From: Bacteroidota bacterium
GTDB lineage: Bacteria > Bacteroidota > Bacteroidia > Chitinophagales > Chitinophagaceae
Assembly: GCA_023433345.1 (NCBI GenBank)
Contig: JAEZDA010000080.1
Span: forward strand, 1-19,040
Direction of reading: 5' to 3'
Length of the DNA: 19,040 bases
Shown: positions 1-7,287 of the stretch, one piece after another
Position numbering within the stretch: position 1 is the stretch's first letter
Layout: each line of letters begins with the position of its first letter
Made by a program: the position numbers and the translations under genes
Notes under the pieces: generated by a model
The model's input: the letters and a program-made list of their open reading frames with translations, nothing else
Database searches by the model: none
What the model was told of the DNA's origin: nothing

Positions 1-177
1 CCGGAATACAGGGCTAAACGGCCGAGTTTGTTCAGGGTAATTGATTGTAGGCTTCCTTTTGAACATGTGACCAAAAGTGATGGTCATCCCTTGTAATATG
101 GCAGGCACATACAATTTTTCCAGGAGCGTCATCGGGCTCCGGTCAACCGCTTTTGATCTGTTAGTTAGTGCTTGCAT
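1..177 (-). CDS. nuoI: NADH-quinone oxidoreductase subunit I, N-terminal part
   Basis: Start of NuoI, the complex I subunit whose two 4Fe-4S clusters pass electrons towards the quinone site. Only the first 59 codons are in the window and the reading frame is open to the left edge. From ATG at 177 it reads MQALTNRSKAVDRSPMTLLE, then a segment ending in NYPEQTRPFSPVFR. The YPEQ-RPFSP-FRG stretch, just before the ferredoxin domain, is typical of Bacteroidota NuoI. The cluster-binding cysteines lie beyond the window. It follows nuoH by 35 bases on the same strand, as expected in the operon. An internal ATG at codon 16 is a less likely start, because relatives carry a similar N-terminus. Confidence 0.9.
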   Translation of the reverse strand, partial: MQALTNRSKAVDRSPMTLLEKLYVPAILQGMTITFGHMFKRKPTINYPEQTRPFSPVFR

Positions 178-212
178 GAATTCGCAAAAATATGGTTTAT
201 AAATTGACCCGC

Positions 213-1253
213 TTATTTGTTTGTGAATAAAATGATCGCCCCGGTGGCAAGCATATTCAGCAGTGCAAGCGGAATTAAAATTCTCCACCCGAGATGCATC
301 AGTTGATCATAACGGAAGCGCGGTATCGTCCACCTCACCCAGATGAAAAGAAACAGGAAGAATACGATCTTCAACATCAGGGCACCAATACCAACAATGG
401 CCGCGATATTTGGAGAAAGGGTTGATTCATCCAGGAATGGAACATCATAGCCACCAAAGAAAAGTGTTGCCATTACCGCACTTGCGATAAACATGTTGAT
501 ATACTCGGCAAAAAGATAAAAGCCAAGTTTCATTGATGAATATTCGGTATGATAGCCACCTATTAATTCATTCTCTGCTTCCGGAAGATCAAACGGTGTT
601 CTGTTACATTCTGCAAATGTGCATACGAGGTAAAGGAAAAAGCCCAGCGGCTGATATAATACATTCCAGTTTCCGGCCTGTTGTTGCAAAACCATTTCCT
701 TCAGGCTAAGCGTTCCTGTTACCATCAACAGAGCGATCAGGGATATACCTAATGCCAACTCGTAACTAATGATCTGCGAGGCCGCACGCAAGCCTCCCAT
801 GAGAGAAAATTTATTATTACTTGCCCATGCACCGATCATAATTCCATATACGCCCATGCTCACCACACCGAAGATGTAGAGAATACCAATATTTATATCG
901 GCGATCTGAAGATCTACCTGCCTCCCGAATATTTCAAGCGTGCTTCCCCAGGGAATGACTGCACTGGCCATAAGGGCCGTAAGCATGGCCAACCCGGGAC
1001 CAAGTACAAATAAGAATTTAGAAGAAAAGGCCGGGATGATCTCCTCTTTGAAGAACAACTTCATGCCATCTGCCAATGGCTGCAGTAGTCCGAAAGGCCC
1101 TGCCCGGTTAGGTCCGCGCCTGTCCTGAATAAATGCTGCCACCTTCCTTTCTGCGAAAGTTGTGTACATGGCAATACCCATGCAAACCATCACCACAACA
1201 GTGATGAGCACGAGTTTTTCAATAATGAGCGCAATGTCTATCGCTAGCAACAT
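213..1253 (-). CDS. nuoH: NADH-quinone oxidoreductase subunit H
   Basis: Membrane subunit of complex I that holds much of the quinone-access chamber and joins the peripheral arm to the proton-pumping arm. It has 346 residues and about eight hydrophobic segments, the normal size. Family signatures are clear: the first loop contains AERKVAAFIQDRRGPNRAGP followed by LLQPLADGMKLFFKEE. The acidic loop FDLPEAENELIGGYHTEYSS follows near residue 222, and RWTIPRFRYDQLMHLGWR comes close to the C-terminus. The ATG at 1253 lies 10 bases after the nuoG stop. All key charged loop residues appear intact. Confidence 0.97.
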   Translation of the reverse strand: MLLAIDIALIIEKLVLITVVVMVCMGIAMYTTFAERKVAAFIQDRRGPNRAGPFGLLQPLADGMKLFFKEEIIPAFSSKFLFVLGPGLAMLTALMASAVIPWGSTLEIFGRQVDLQIADINIGILYIFGVVSMGVYGIMIGAWASNNKFSLMGGLRAASQIISYELALGISLIALLMVTGTLSLKEMVLQQQAGNWNVLYQPLGFFLYLVCTFAECNRTPFDLPEAENELIGGYHTEYSSMKLGFYLFAEYINMFIASAVMATLFFGGYDVPFLDESTLSPNIAAIVGIGALMLKIVFFLFLFIWVRWTIPRFRYDQLMHLGWRILIPLALLNMLATGAIILFTNK

Positions 1254-1263
1254 TCCCTTTAGT

Positions 1264-2460
1264 TTAATTTGCTTTAGTTGTTGAGTTCATTAATTCCTTA
1301 TTAATCCGTTCTGCATCGCCGGGGTTTTCCGGAATGTTATTGTCTATTCGATTTGCCTCATTAAAATCTTCTGCTTTCGCGGGGCGGTCAATTTCGCTCA
1401 ACTTTAAATCAGGATCGTTAACGTCGCTCACACTGTGAATATTCATCAACAAATTCGGACTCAATCCTCCCATCACTTCACGGATAGTTTCCTTAGGCAT
1501 TACATTAGATTCGTCATATTTATTTAGACTTATCACCGAATGCCTGCTGATGGATGTTAATCCCTCGATCGTCCAATCAGAAGTTTTCTTTTTATCAAAC
1601 CTGCAGGTATTGCAGATCCAGCCGGGCTTTCCATCAAAGCTTTGCACTTCACCCCATGGGTCTTTACGGGAAGTAACGCGGTACACTTCTTCGCCGCGCA
1701 TCCAGAGTGTAACCTTCCCGCAGCATTTGGGGTTTTCGCAATTGCGGTGAGCGTCCATAGGCTTGGTAAACCAAACGCGGTTTTTAAAACGGAAAGTTCT
1801 GTCTGTTAATGCTCCCACCGGGCAAACATCGATCATATTCCCGCTGAAGTCGTTGTCTATTGCGCGGGAAATATAGGTTGAAATCGCTGCATGATCGCCA
1901 CGGTCTAGGATACCATGAACACGTTTTTCGGTTATCTGGTCTGCCACATATGTACAACGGTAGCAAAGGATACAACGCGTCATATGAAGCTGAATGAAAG
2001 GACCGATATCTTCCCTTACGAAAGTTCGTCGTGCAAACTGATAGCGTGTGCCGGCCTTTCCATGATCGTAACTGAGATCCTGCAAATGACATTCTCCTGC
2101 CTGGTCGCATATTGGGCAATCGAGAGGATGGTTGATAAGCAAAAATTCAACGACACCGTTTCTTGCATCTAATACCCTTTCGCTGGTGATGTTCTTCACT
2201 ATCATGCCGTCCATAACGCCTGTTCTGCAAGATGCAACCAACTTGGGCATCGGGCGCGGATCTGCTGTTGAACCCGCGGCAACTTCCACCAGGCAGGTAC
2301 GGCATTTACCGCCACTGCCTTCAAGTTTGCTATAATAGCACATCGCAGGAGGAGCAACTTCTCCGCCTATGGCGCGCGCTGCATTCAATATTGTAGTTCC
2401 CGGATCAACATCAATGGTGATGTTGTCTATGGTAACTTTTATTTTATTTTGATCGCTCAT
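1264..2460 (-). CDS. nuoG: NADH-quinone oxidoreductase subunit G, short form (2Fe-2S/4Fe-4S protein)
   Basis: Electron-wire subunit of the complex I peripheral arm. Ligand sets seen in order: a ferredoxin 2Fe-2S domain (C41, C53, C56, C78), a His-Cys3 4Fe-4S site (H111, C115, C118, C124) and a second 4Fe-4S site (C163, C166, C169, C213). A further cysteine group follows (C241, C246, C247, C283, C286). At 398 residues it lacks the long molybdopterin-oxidoreductase-like domain of E. coli NuoG (about 900 residues); short forms are usual in Bacteroidota. Residues about 300-398 form a polar tail rich in Asn, Asp and Glu that I do not recognise. The ATG at 2460 follows the repeat array of the inserted cassette, so its native leader was probably displaced. 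No Shine-Dalgarno sequence is seen. Confidence 0.93.
   Translation of the reverse strand: MSDQNKIKVTIDNITIDVDPGTTILNAARAIGGEVAPPAMCYYSKLEGSGGKCRTCLVEVAAGSTADPRPMPKLVASCRTGVMDGMIVKNITSERVLDARNGVVEFLLINHPLDCPICDQAGECHLQDLSYDHGKAGTRYQFARRTFVREDIGPFIQLHMTRCILCYRCTYVADQITEKRVHGILDRGDHAAISTYISRAIDNDFSGNMIDVCPVGALTDRTFRFKNRVWFTKPMDAHRNCENPKCCGKVTLWMRGEEVYRVTSRKDPWGEVQSFDGKPGWICNTCRFDKKKTSDWTIEGLTSISRHSVISLNKYDESNVMPKETIREVMGGLSPNLLMNIHSVSDVNDPDLKLSEIDRPAKAEDFNEANRIDNNIPENPGDAERINKELMNSTTKAN
2442..2456. repeat. 15-base direct repeat, copy 1 (nuoG start)
   Basis: TTTTATTTTGATCGC occurs here and again at 2554-2568 in the same orientation. This copy encodes nuoG codons just after the start (Ser-Asp-Gln-Asn-Lys region). 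The match is exact over 15 bases and stops at both ends. Confidence 0.75.
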
Positions 2461-2515
2461 TATAAGTTCAATTCAAAAGTCAAAAGTCAAAAATCAAAAG
2501 TCAAAAAAGTTTATA
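2461..2515. repeat. Seven-base repeat array on the nuoG side of the inserted gene
   Basis: At about 2470-2508 the plus strand carries consecutive heptamers of the form TCAAAAR (TCAAAAG, TCAAAAG, TCAAAAA, TCAAAAG, then a longer TCAAAAAAG). The array fills most of the gap between the nuoG start and the end of the four-helix-bundle gene. The A-rich strand points towards the inserted gene, opposite to the array on the other side. It is non-coding. Confidence 0.8.
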
Positions 2516-2553
2516 GGAACAGCCGTTTTACAGAAAACTGTTTTAGTCCCTCG

Positions 2554-2568
2554 TTTTATTTTGATCGC
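2554..2568. repeat. 15-base direct repeat, copy 2 (end of four-helix-bundle gene)
   Basis: Second exact copy of TTTTATTTTGATCGC. It covers the last codons and stop of the four-helix-bundle gene (Arg-Ser-Lys-stop on the minus strand). The two copies enclose the heptamer array on the nuoG side. Confidence 0.75.
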
Positions 2569-2936
2569 AGGATGATTGTTGCAATAATTTTTGAAAGCTC
2601 ATCAGCTTCTGTTAACAATTCATTTGTCACTTCCTTCGGAACGTTCACTGTGTCTCTTATCAAACAAATCCAGTACTTCGTTTCGTTCGCCGATTTTAAG
2701 CTTATCGTGTAATAGTGTCTCCAATCTTTTTTAGTGCTCCCTGAAATTGCTTCGATAAGATTTGCTCCTACTGACGTTGCACTTCTTACCAATTGGTCAA
2801 ACATTGAAAAATATATCCTTTCATACTTAGAGTGCGCTGCAAACCAAACGACCTTTTTAGCAAAAAAGAAAGCTCTCTGCCGAATATTATAGGGCTTCCC
2901 TTCCTCATTCGCTTCAAAATCGCCAAATTCTTGCAA
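2556..2936 (-). CDS. Four-helix bundle protein, 23S rRNA intervening-sequence protein (IVP) family
   Basis: About 126 residues, the usual size for the family (TIGR02436/PF05635). The diagnostic core is present: QLVRSATSVGANLIEA at about residues 49-64, then KKDWRHYYTISLKSANETKY, where Ala/Glu positions pack the helical bundle. N-terminal KPYNIRQRAFFFAKKVV matches the first helix of many members. Known members occur as open reading frames inside 23S rRNA intervening sequences and, in Bacteroidota, scattered over chromosomes; the molecular function is not established. No ATG exists upstream of the conserved region: the frame opens with TTG at 2936, shortly after an in-frame TAG, and the first ATG (codon 45) would remove helix 1. 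The start is therefore TTG, or the N-terminus is damaged. The gene splits nuoF from nuoG in a normally contiguous operon and is bordered by inverted heptamer arrays, so it looks inserted. Confidence 0.85.
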   Translation of the reverse strand: MQEFGDFEANEEGKPYNIRQRAFFFAKKVVWFAAHSKYERIYFSMFDQLVRSATSVGANLIEAISGSTKKDWRHYYTISLKSANETKYWICLIRDTVNVPKEVTNELLTEADELSKIIATIILRSK

Positions 2937-2942
2937 CAGCTA

Positions 2943-2978
2943 TCACTTTTTAATTTTTACTTTTTAATTTTTACTTTA
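2943..2978. repeat. Seven-base repeat array on the nuoF side of the inserted gene
   Basis: Read on the minus strand this is two tandem copies of the 14-mer AAAGTAAAAATTAA plus a partial copy, that is, alternating heptamers TAAAAAT and TAAAAAG. It begins at the nuoF stop codon (2976-2978) and ends just before the TTG of the four-helix-bundle gene. It resembles the array at 2470-2508 with A in place of C, in inverted orientation. Confidence 0.8.
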
Positions 2979-4325
2979 CACAGGCACTGCAATCGGATCT
3001 GCGTAATGCGCCAGGCCGAAGTTTTCGGTGAGGCATTTTTCAGGATTCAGCACATGCCATTCAAACTCATCACGGAAATGCCTGATCGCTGCGGCAACAG
3101 GCCATGCGGCCGCATCACCCAAAGGACAGATCGTATTTCCTTCAATCTTCCGCTGAATATCCCATAGTAGATCGATGTCGCTCATCTTCCCTTTTCCCTT
3201 CTCTATATTCTTCAATATTTTTTCCATCCAACCCGTCCCTTCACGGCAGGGGCTGCATTGTCCGCAGCTTTCATGACGGTAAAAGCGCGCTAAGGTATAA
3301 GTATGACGAACAATGCACTGGTCTTCATCCAACACAATAAATCCTCCGGAGCCCATCATCGTACCCGTTGCAAAGCCGCCATCGCTAAGGCTTTCGTAAT
3401 TCATCATGCGCTTCTCTCCTTTTGCCGTTGTCAGCAAAAGATTTGCAGGAAGGATGGGAACAGATGAACCGCCCGGAATACAGGCCTTCAACCTCTTTCC
3501 ATTGGGTATGCCGCCGCAGTACTCATCACTGAAGATGAATTCTTCTACGGAGATCGTCATATCTATCTCATAAATGCCGGGCTTATTAATATTGCCGCAT
3601 GCAGAGATCAACTTTGTTCCGGTTGATTTTCCCACGCCGATCTTCGCATATTCCTCTCCGCCCATATTTATTATAGGCACAACTGCAGCCAGCGTTTCAA
3701 CATTATTTACCACGGTAGGGCAATCCCATAAACCTTTAACGGCCGGGAACGGAGGCTTGATGCGCGGGTTGCCGCGCTTTCCTTCTAAACTCTCAAGTAA
3801 AGCAGTTTCTTCTCCACATATATAGGCGCCTGCACCACGCTGCACATACATTTCACAATCGAAGCCGGAGCCCTGTATATTTTTTCCGAGCCAGCCATTT
3901 TGTTTTGCTTCTGCAATTGCCTGCTCAAGTATGTCGGTAATCCAATCGTATTAACCTCTTATATATATGTAACTAGTGTTGCTTCCAAGAGCAAATGATG
4001 AAACGATCATCCCTTCTATCAGCAGGTGGGGGATGAATTCCATCAGGTAACGATCTTTAAACGTTCCGGGTTCGCTTTCATCTGCATTGCAAACAAGATA
4101 GCGGGGCACACCTTCGGGCTTTGCGAGGAAGCTCCATTTCATTCCGGTGGGGAAACCCGCGCCACCACGCCCTCTCAGGCCACTCTTCTTAACTTCTTCG
4201 GTGATATCTGCGGGCGACATTTTCAAGGCCTTCTCCACGCTCCGATAACCGCCTTCGCGACGATATACCTCATAGCTCCGGATCCCTTCAACATGCGCTT
4301 TTTCTAATAATAATTTTTTAGCCAT
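2976..4325 (-). pseudogene. nuoF: NADH-quinone oxidoreductase subunit F, interrupted by an in-frame stop
   Basis: NADH-oxidising flavoprotein of complex I. From ATG at 4325 to TAA at 2976 the frame spans 449 residues plus one internal TAA at codon 125 (3951-3953). Motifs on the two sides are all intact: the glycine-rich FMN/NADH site GRGGAGFPTG at residues 52-61, then YLVCNADESEPGTFKDR, both before the stop. After it come RGAGAYICGEETALLES with the GKRGNPR stretch, and the N3 4Fe-4S ligands C354, C357, C360 (SCGQCSPC) and C400. The codons between the stop and Met159 continue the family sequence (YDWITDILEQAIAEAKQNGW), so the frame is not shifted. In relatives this spot reads YIRGEY, so a GAA to TAA change (plus-strand base 3953, C to A) explains the break. 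Translated as is, it gives a 124-residue fragment; a restart at ATG 3851 would lack the first half of the nucleotide-binding domain. It could be a true recent nonsense mutation or a sequencing or assembly error. Confidence 0.9.
3951..3953 (-). other. Premature TAA at nuoF codon 125
   Basis: The minus strand reads AGA GGT TAA TAC GAT, that is Arg-Gly-stop-Tyr-Asp, where the family has Arg-Gly-Glu-Tyr. One base separates GAA from TAA. All three stop codons end other genes in the window (TAA for nuoF itself, TAG for nuoA, TGA for the TPR gene), so a reassigned code is not the explanation. Confidence 0.9.
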
Positions 4326-4349
4326 ACTGCTTTAAAGCAAATGATCAAT

Positions 4350-4856
4350 TTATTGCTGAACCAGTTCCGCATTGCGGCGGCAGGTTTCAATTATTTCGTC
4401 TACCCGTTGTGGAGTAAGATGCTCCTTATAATGTTTTCCAAGCTGCATCATTGGCGCATAACCACACGCTCCAAGGCATTCCACCGTTTTTAGTGTGAAC
4501 ATGCCGTCTGCAGTGGTTTCCCCGACGCCTATGCTCAGCTTTTGCTTGATGTATTCAATAATTTCATCGCTTCCATTTAACATGCACGGACCGGTTTGGC
4601 AAACCTCAAAAATATATTTCCCTACCGGCTTTAAATTGAACATGCTGTAAAACGAAGCAACTTCATACACTTCGATCGGCTCAAGCTTCAGCACAGATGC
4701 CACATAATCCATAACCGGAACATCGAGCCATCCATTAAACTGTTCCTGGGCAACATGAAGTACGGGAAGCAGTGCACTCTTGTGCTTTCCCTCCGGGTAA
4801 CGCCGGATTATCTCCTGCACCTTCGCCATGCGTTCCTGTGTAAATTCCAATGTCAT
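4350..4856 (-). CDS. nuoE: NADH-quinone oxidoreductase subunit E (24 kDa type, 2Fe-2S)
   Basis: Small thioredoxin-fold subunit of the NADH dehydrogenase module carrying the N1a 2Fe-2S cluster. It has 168 residues, normal for the family. The N-terminal helical part (RYPEGKHKSALLPVLHVAQE) is typical. The cluster ligands are visible as CQTGPC (C-x4-C) near residue 86 and ECLGACGYAP (C-x3-C) near residue 128. The ATG at 4856 lies 12 bases after the nuoD stop, and the stop is 24 bases before nuoF. NuoE, NuoF and NuoG assemble together, so the nuoF break would also affect the role of this protein. Confidence 0.96.
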   Translation of the reverse strand: MTLEFTQERMAKVQEIIRRYPEGKHKSALLPVLHVAQEQFNGWLDVPVMDYVASVLKLEPIEVYEVASFYSMFNLKPVGKYIFEVCQTGPCMLNGSDEIIEYIKQKLSIGVGETTADGMFTLKTVECLGACGYAPMMQLGKHYKEHLTPQRVDEIIETCRRNAELVQQ

Positions 4857-4868
4857 AGTTTCAACATA

Positions 4869-6089
4869 TTATGCGTCCAGTTCGCCTGCAATCAGGTTAA
4901 GGCTGCTCATTGTGATAATTGCATCGCTTAACATTCCACCCTTTATCAATTCAGTGTATGCCTGGTAATAAATAAAGCATGGCCGGCGAAAATGCAACCT
5001 GTAGGGCGTTCTTCCACCATCGCTGATGAGATAAAAACCAAGTTCACCATTTGCGCCTTCCACGGAATGATAAACCTCGCCTGCAGGCATATCTATTTCA
5101 CCCATTATTATTTTAAAGTGATAGATCAGTGCTTCCATTTTTGTATACACATCTCGTTTCTCCGGCAAATAATACGCAGGAGTATCAGCATGGAAAACAT
5201 CAGCTTCAGTTCCCTTAAATTCCTGAACTTTTTTATAAGCCTGTTCAATTAAGGAAAGGCTTTGCCACATCTCTTCTTCCCGCACCAGGAACCTGTCGTA
5301 GCAATCACCGGTTTTACCTACCGGAATTTTAAAATCAAATTCTTCATAACTGCTATACGGAGAATGAACCCTCACATCGTAATCAACACCGGCGGCGCGA
5401 AGGTTTGGCCCCGTGAAGCCATAACTGAGAGCACGCTCGGCAGTGATGGGTCCGCATCCTATTGTACGATCCATAAAGATCCTGTTGCGAACGAACAACT
5501 TTTCAAACTCCTTTAATTGTTTTGGATATTCTTCAAGAAATTTTTCAAGCCTTTCAAACGCGCGATTCGAAAAATTTCTTTCAAAACCACCGATGCGGCC
5601 GATATTGGTGGTAAGGCGGGATCCACAAACTTCTTCATATATCTCATATATAAGTTCGCGGAACTGCATGAGGTAAAGGAAACCTGAATAAGCACCGCTA
5701 TCAACCCCAACTATAGAATTACAAATAAGATGGTCGCTGATACGCGCGAGTTCCATTATAATGATGCGGAGATAATCAACGCGCTTGGGTGTTTTTACGC
5801 CGAGTAATTTTTCGCAGGTAAGATGCCATCCCATATTATTAATAGGAGATGAGCAATAATTCAGGCGATCTGTAAGAGGTGTTATCTGGTAAAGGTTCCG
5901 GCGCTCTGCGATCTTTTCAAAGGCGCGATGAATGTAGCCTACTGTTGAAGTGGCCTTTTTGATACGTTCTCCATCAAGCTCTAAAATATTCTGAAATACG
6001 CCATGCGTTGCCGGGTGCGTCGGACCGAGGTTTAACGTGGTTGTTGATTTTTCTATACTGCCCTCGGGCAAAAGAATATTTTCACTCAT
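4869..6089 (-). CDS. nuoD: NADH-quinone oxidoreductase subunit D (49 kDa type)
   Basis: Complex I subunit related to the [NiFe]-hydrogenase large subunit; it forms the quinone site together with NuoB and NuoH. It has 406 residues and is not fused to NuoC, unlike E. coli. NLGPTHPATHG near residues 20-30 carries the quinone-site His, and TDRLNY near 75-80 holds the conserved Tyr position. GYIHRAFEKIAERRNLYQ and RIGGFERNF are further family marks, and the C-terminus ends in LIAGELDA, close to the usual DxVxGExDR tail. WHLTCEKLLGV replaces the more usual residues of that helix, a minor variation. The ATG at 6089 follows nuoC by 29 bases. Confidence 0.97.
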   Translation of the reverse strand: MSENILLPEGSIEKSTTTLNLGPTHPATHGVFQNILELDGERIKKATSTVGYIHRAFEKIAERRNLYQITPLTDRLNYCSSPINNMGWHLTCEKLLGVKTPKRVDYLRIIIMELARISDHLICNSIVGVDSGAYSGFLYLMQFRELIYEIYEEVCGSRLTTNIGRIGGFERNFSNRAFERLEKFLEEYPKQLKEFEKLFVRNRIFMDRTIGCGPITAERALSYGFTGPNLRAAGVDYDVRVHSPYSSYEEFDFKIPVGKTGDCYDRFLVREEEMWQSLSLIEQAYKKVQEFKGTEADVFHADTPAYYLPEKRDVYTKMEALIYHFKIIMGEIDMPAGEVYHSVEGANGELGFYLISDGGRTPYRLHFRRPCFIYYQAYTELIKGGMLSDAIITMSSLNLIAGELDA

Positions 6090-6118
6090 GCTGATAAGCG
6101 CTTTTATTAGTACCGTTA

Positions 6119-6622
6119 CTAACGGCCAAACATTTCATCATCCTTATCCACTCTCGTTTGATCTTCCAGGGGAAATTCTTTTCTCATCGGGAAATAATCC
6201 ATTTCATCAACATTCAGCACCCTGATAAGGTTGGGATGCCCCACGAAGTTAACCCCGTAAAAGTCGTAGGTTTCGCGTTCCATCCAATTTGCACCTGCAT
6301 ACAATGCCGTTGCGCTGAATACATCCGGTTGTTGGATATCCGTATATACCTTGAAACGTATGCGAACATTATCTACAAGGTTATGGAGATGGTACACTAC
6401 ACATAATTCCTCTCCCTTTCTTTCAGGAAAATGAACCGCCTGCAAATCGGTTAAGAAACGGAAACGAAGGGTTTCATCATCAAAAAGAAACTGGAGCACT
6501 TTCAGGTTAAGGTCTTTCGGTGCGGAAAAAGTTAACATACCGTAAGGTTCAGACCAATCATTCAACACTTCTCCAAACTTACCTGTCAACCGCTCCCGTA
6601 TTGTGTCATTCTTTAGCTCCAT
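6119..6622 (-). CDS. nuoC: NADH-quinone oxidoreductase subunit C (30 kDa type)
   Basis: Peripheral-arm subunit that packs against NuoD. It has 167 residues from the ATG at 6622 (MELKNDTIRERL). The frame could open two codons earlier at a TTG (6628), but an ATG is available and fits better. The family signature lies in the C-terminal third: ANWMERETYDFYGVNFVGHP followed by the LRRIL-like strand NLIRVLN and MRKEFPLE. It sits between nuoB and nuoD with short gaps (18 and 29 bases). Confidence 0.95.
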   Translation of the reverse strand: MELKNDTIRERLTGKFGEVLNDWSEPYGMLTFSAPKDLNLKVLQFLFDDETLRFRFLTDLQAVHFPERKGEELCVVYHLHNLVDNVRIRFKVYTDIQQPDVFSATALYAGANWMERETYDFYGVNFVGHPNLIRVLNVDEMDYFPMRKEFPLEDQTRVDKDDEMFGR

Positions 6623-6640
6623 GAACAAACTTTGTTGCTT

Positions 6641-7204
6641 TTATTGTATGCCGTAACCTGCAAGCAGGTCCTTGTATTTATCACTGTGTCTTCTCCTCAA
6701 ACCTTCCATTTCCACCAACTCCTGGATCTTTATTATTCCGTCTAAAATAGCTTCAGGCCTTGGAGGACAACCCGGCACATAAACATCCACAGGAATTACC
6801 TGATCTATCCCCTGCAATACAGAATAAGTGTCGAAAATACCTCCGCTGCTTGCGCATGCCCCAACAGCCATAACCCAGCGTGGTTCCGCCATTTGCAGGT
6901 AAACCTGCCTTACCACGGGACCCATTTTTTTTGCGATCGTTCCCATCACCATCAACAGATCGCACTGGCGTGGCGAAAAACCAACCCTTTCAGAACCGAA
7001 CCGGGCCAGGTCGTAGTGGCTTGCCATGGTTGCCATGAACTCAATTCCGCAGCAGCTTGTTGCAAATGGAAGAGGCCATATTGAATTCTTCCGGGCAAGG
7101 CCGACAACCTTTTCAAAATTTGTTGCCATGAAGCCCTCCCCCATATAGCCTTCGGGAACACCTTCAAATTTTATCGTTGTATTATATTGAACCGGACGTG
7201 ACAT
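6641..7204 (-). CDS. nuoB: NADH-quinone oxidoreductase subunit B
   Basis: Carries the terminal 4Fe-4S cluster N2, which reduces quinone. From ATG 7204 it has 187 residues. All four ligands are visible: the tandem pair C51-C52 (ATSCCGIEF), C117 (GACASSGG) and C146 (PGCPPRPE). The frame extends upstream to an ATG at 7261 (19 extra residues). The start at MSRPVQYNTT is preferred because family members begin close to this sequence and the extension looks like leader. Neither start has a clear Shine-Dalgarno sequence. The C-terminal tail after the last cysteine is of ordinary length. Confidence 0.93.
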   Translation of the reverse strand: MSRPVQYNTTIKFEGVPEGYMGEGFMATNFEKVVGLARKNSIWPLPFATSCCGIEFMATMASHYDLARFGSERVGFSPRQCDLLMVMGTIAKKMGPVVRQVYLQMAEPRWVMAVGACASSGGIFDTYSVLQGIDQVIPVDVYVPGCPPRPEAILDGIIKIQELVEMEGLRRRHSDKYKDLLAGYGIQ

Positions 7205-7287
7205 GTTTTTATTTTTTTGTAAGGTTAAGCTGGAATATGATGCAGCAAATACCTCACCCATAATCGACAGGCCTTGTTAATTATTGC

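Noticed and set aside
1784..2119. Long open frame of 111 codons inside nuoG on the same strand, other frame.
   Set aside because: It is fully inside nuoG, whose frame has all cluster ligands; the alternative has no domain or start signal.
2461..2515. CRISPR array or clustered repeat locus.
   Set aside because: Units are seven bases with no unique spacers and no cas genes; it is a simple tandem array.
3851..3953. Frameshift between two nuoF pieces.
   Set aside because: Both pieces are in the same frame and the codons between them continue the NuoF sequence; only one stop codon separates them.
2976..4325. Stop codon reassignment or recoding at the internal TAA.
   Set aside because: TAA ends nuoF itself and most other genes here, and TAG and TGA are also used as ordinary stops. 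TAA has no known recoding element, and none is seen.
6623..6628. TTG start for nuoC two codons upstream.
   Set aside because: An ATG two codons later (6622) is the simpler start.
7205..7261. Longer nuoB starting at ATG 7261.
   Set aside because: The 19 extra residues do not resemble NuoB N-termini, and the sequence from MSRPVQ onward matches family starts.
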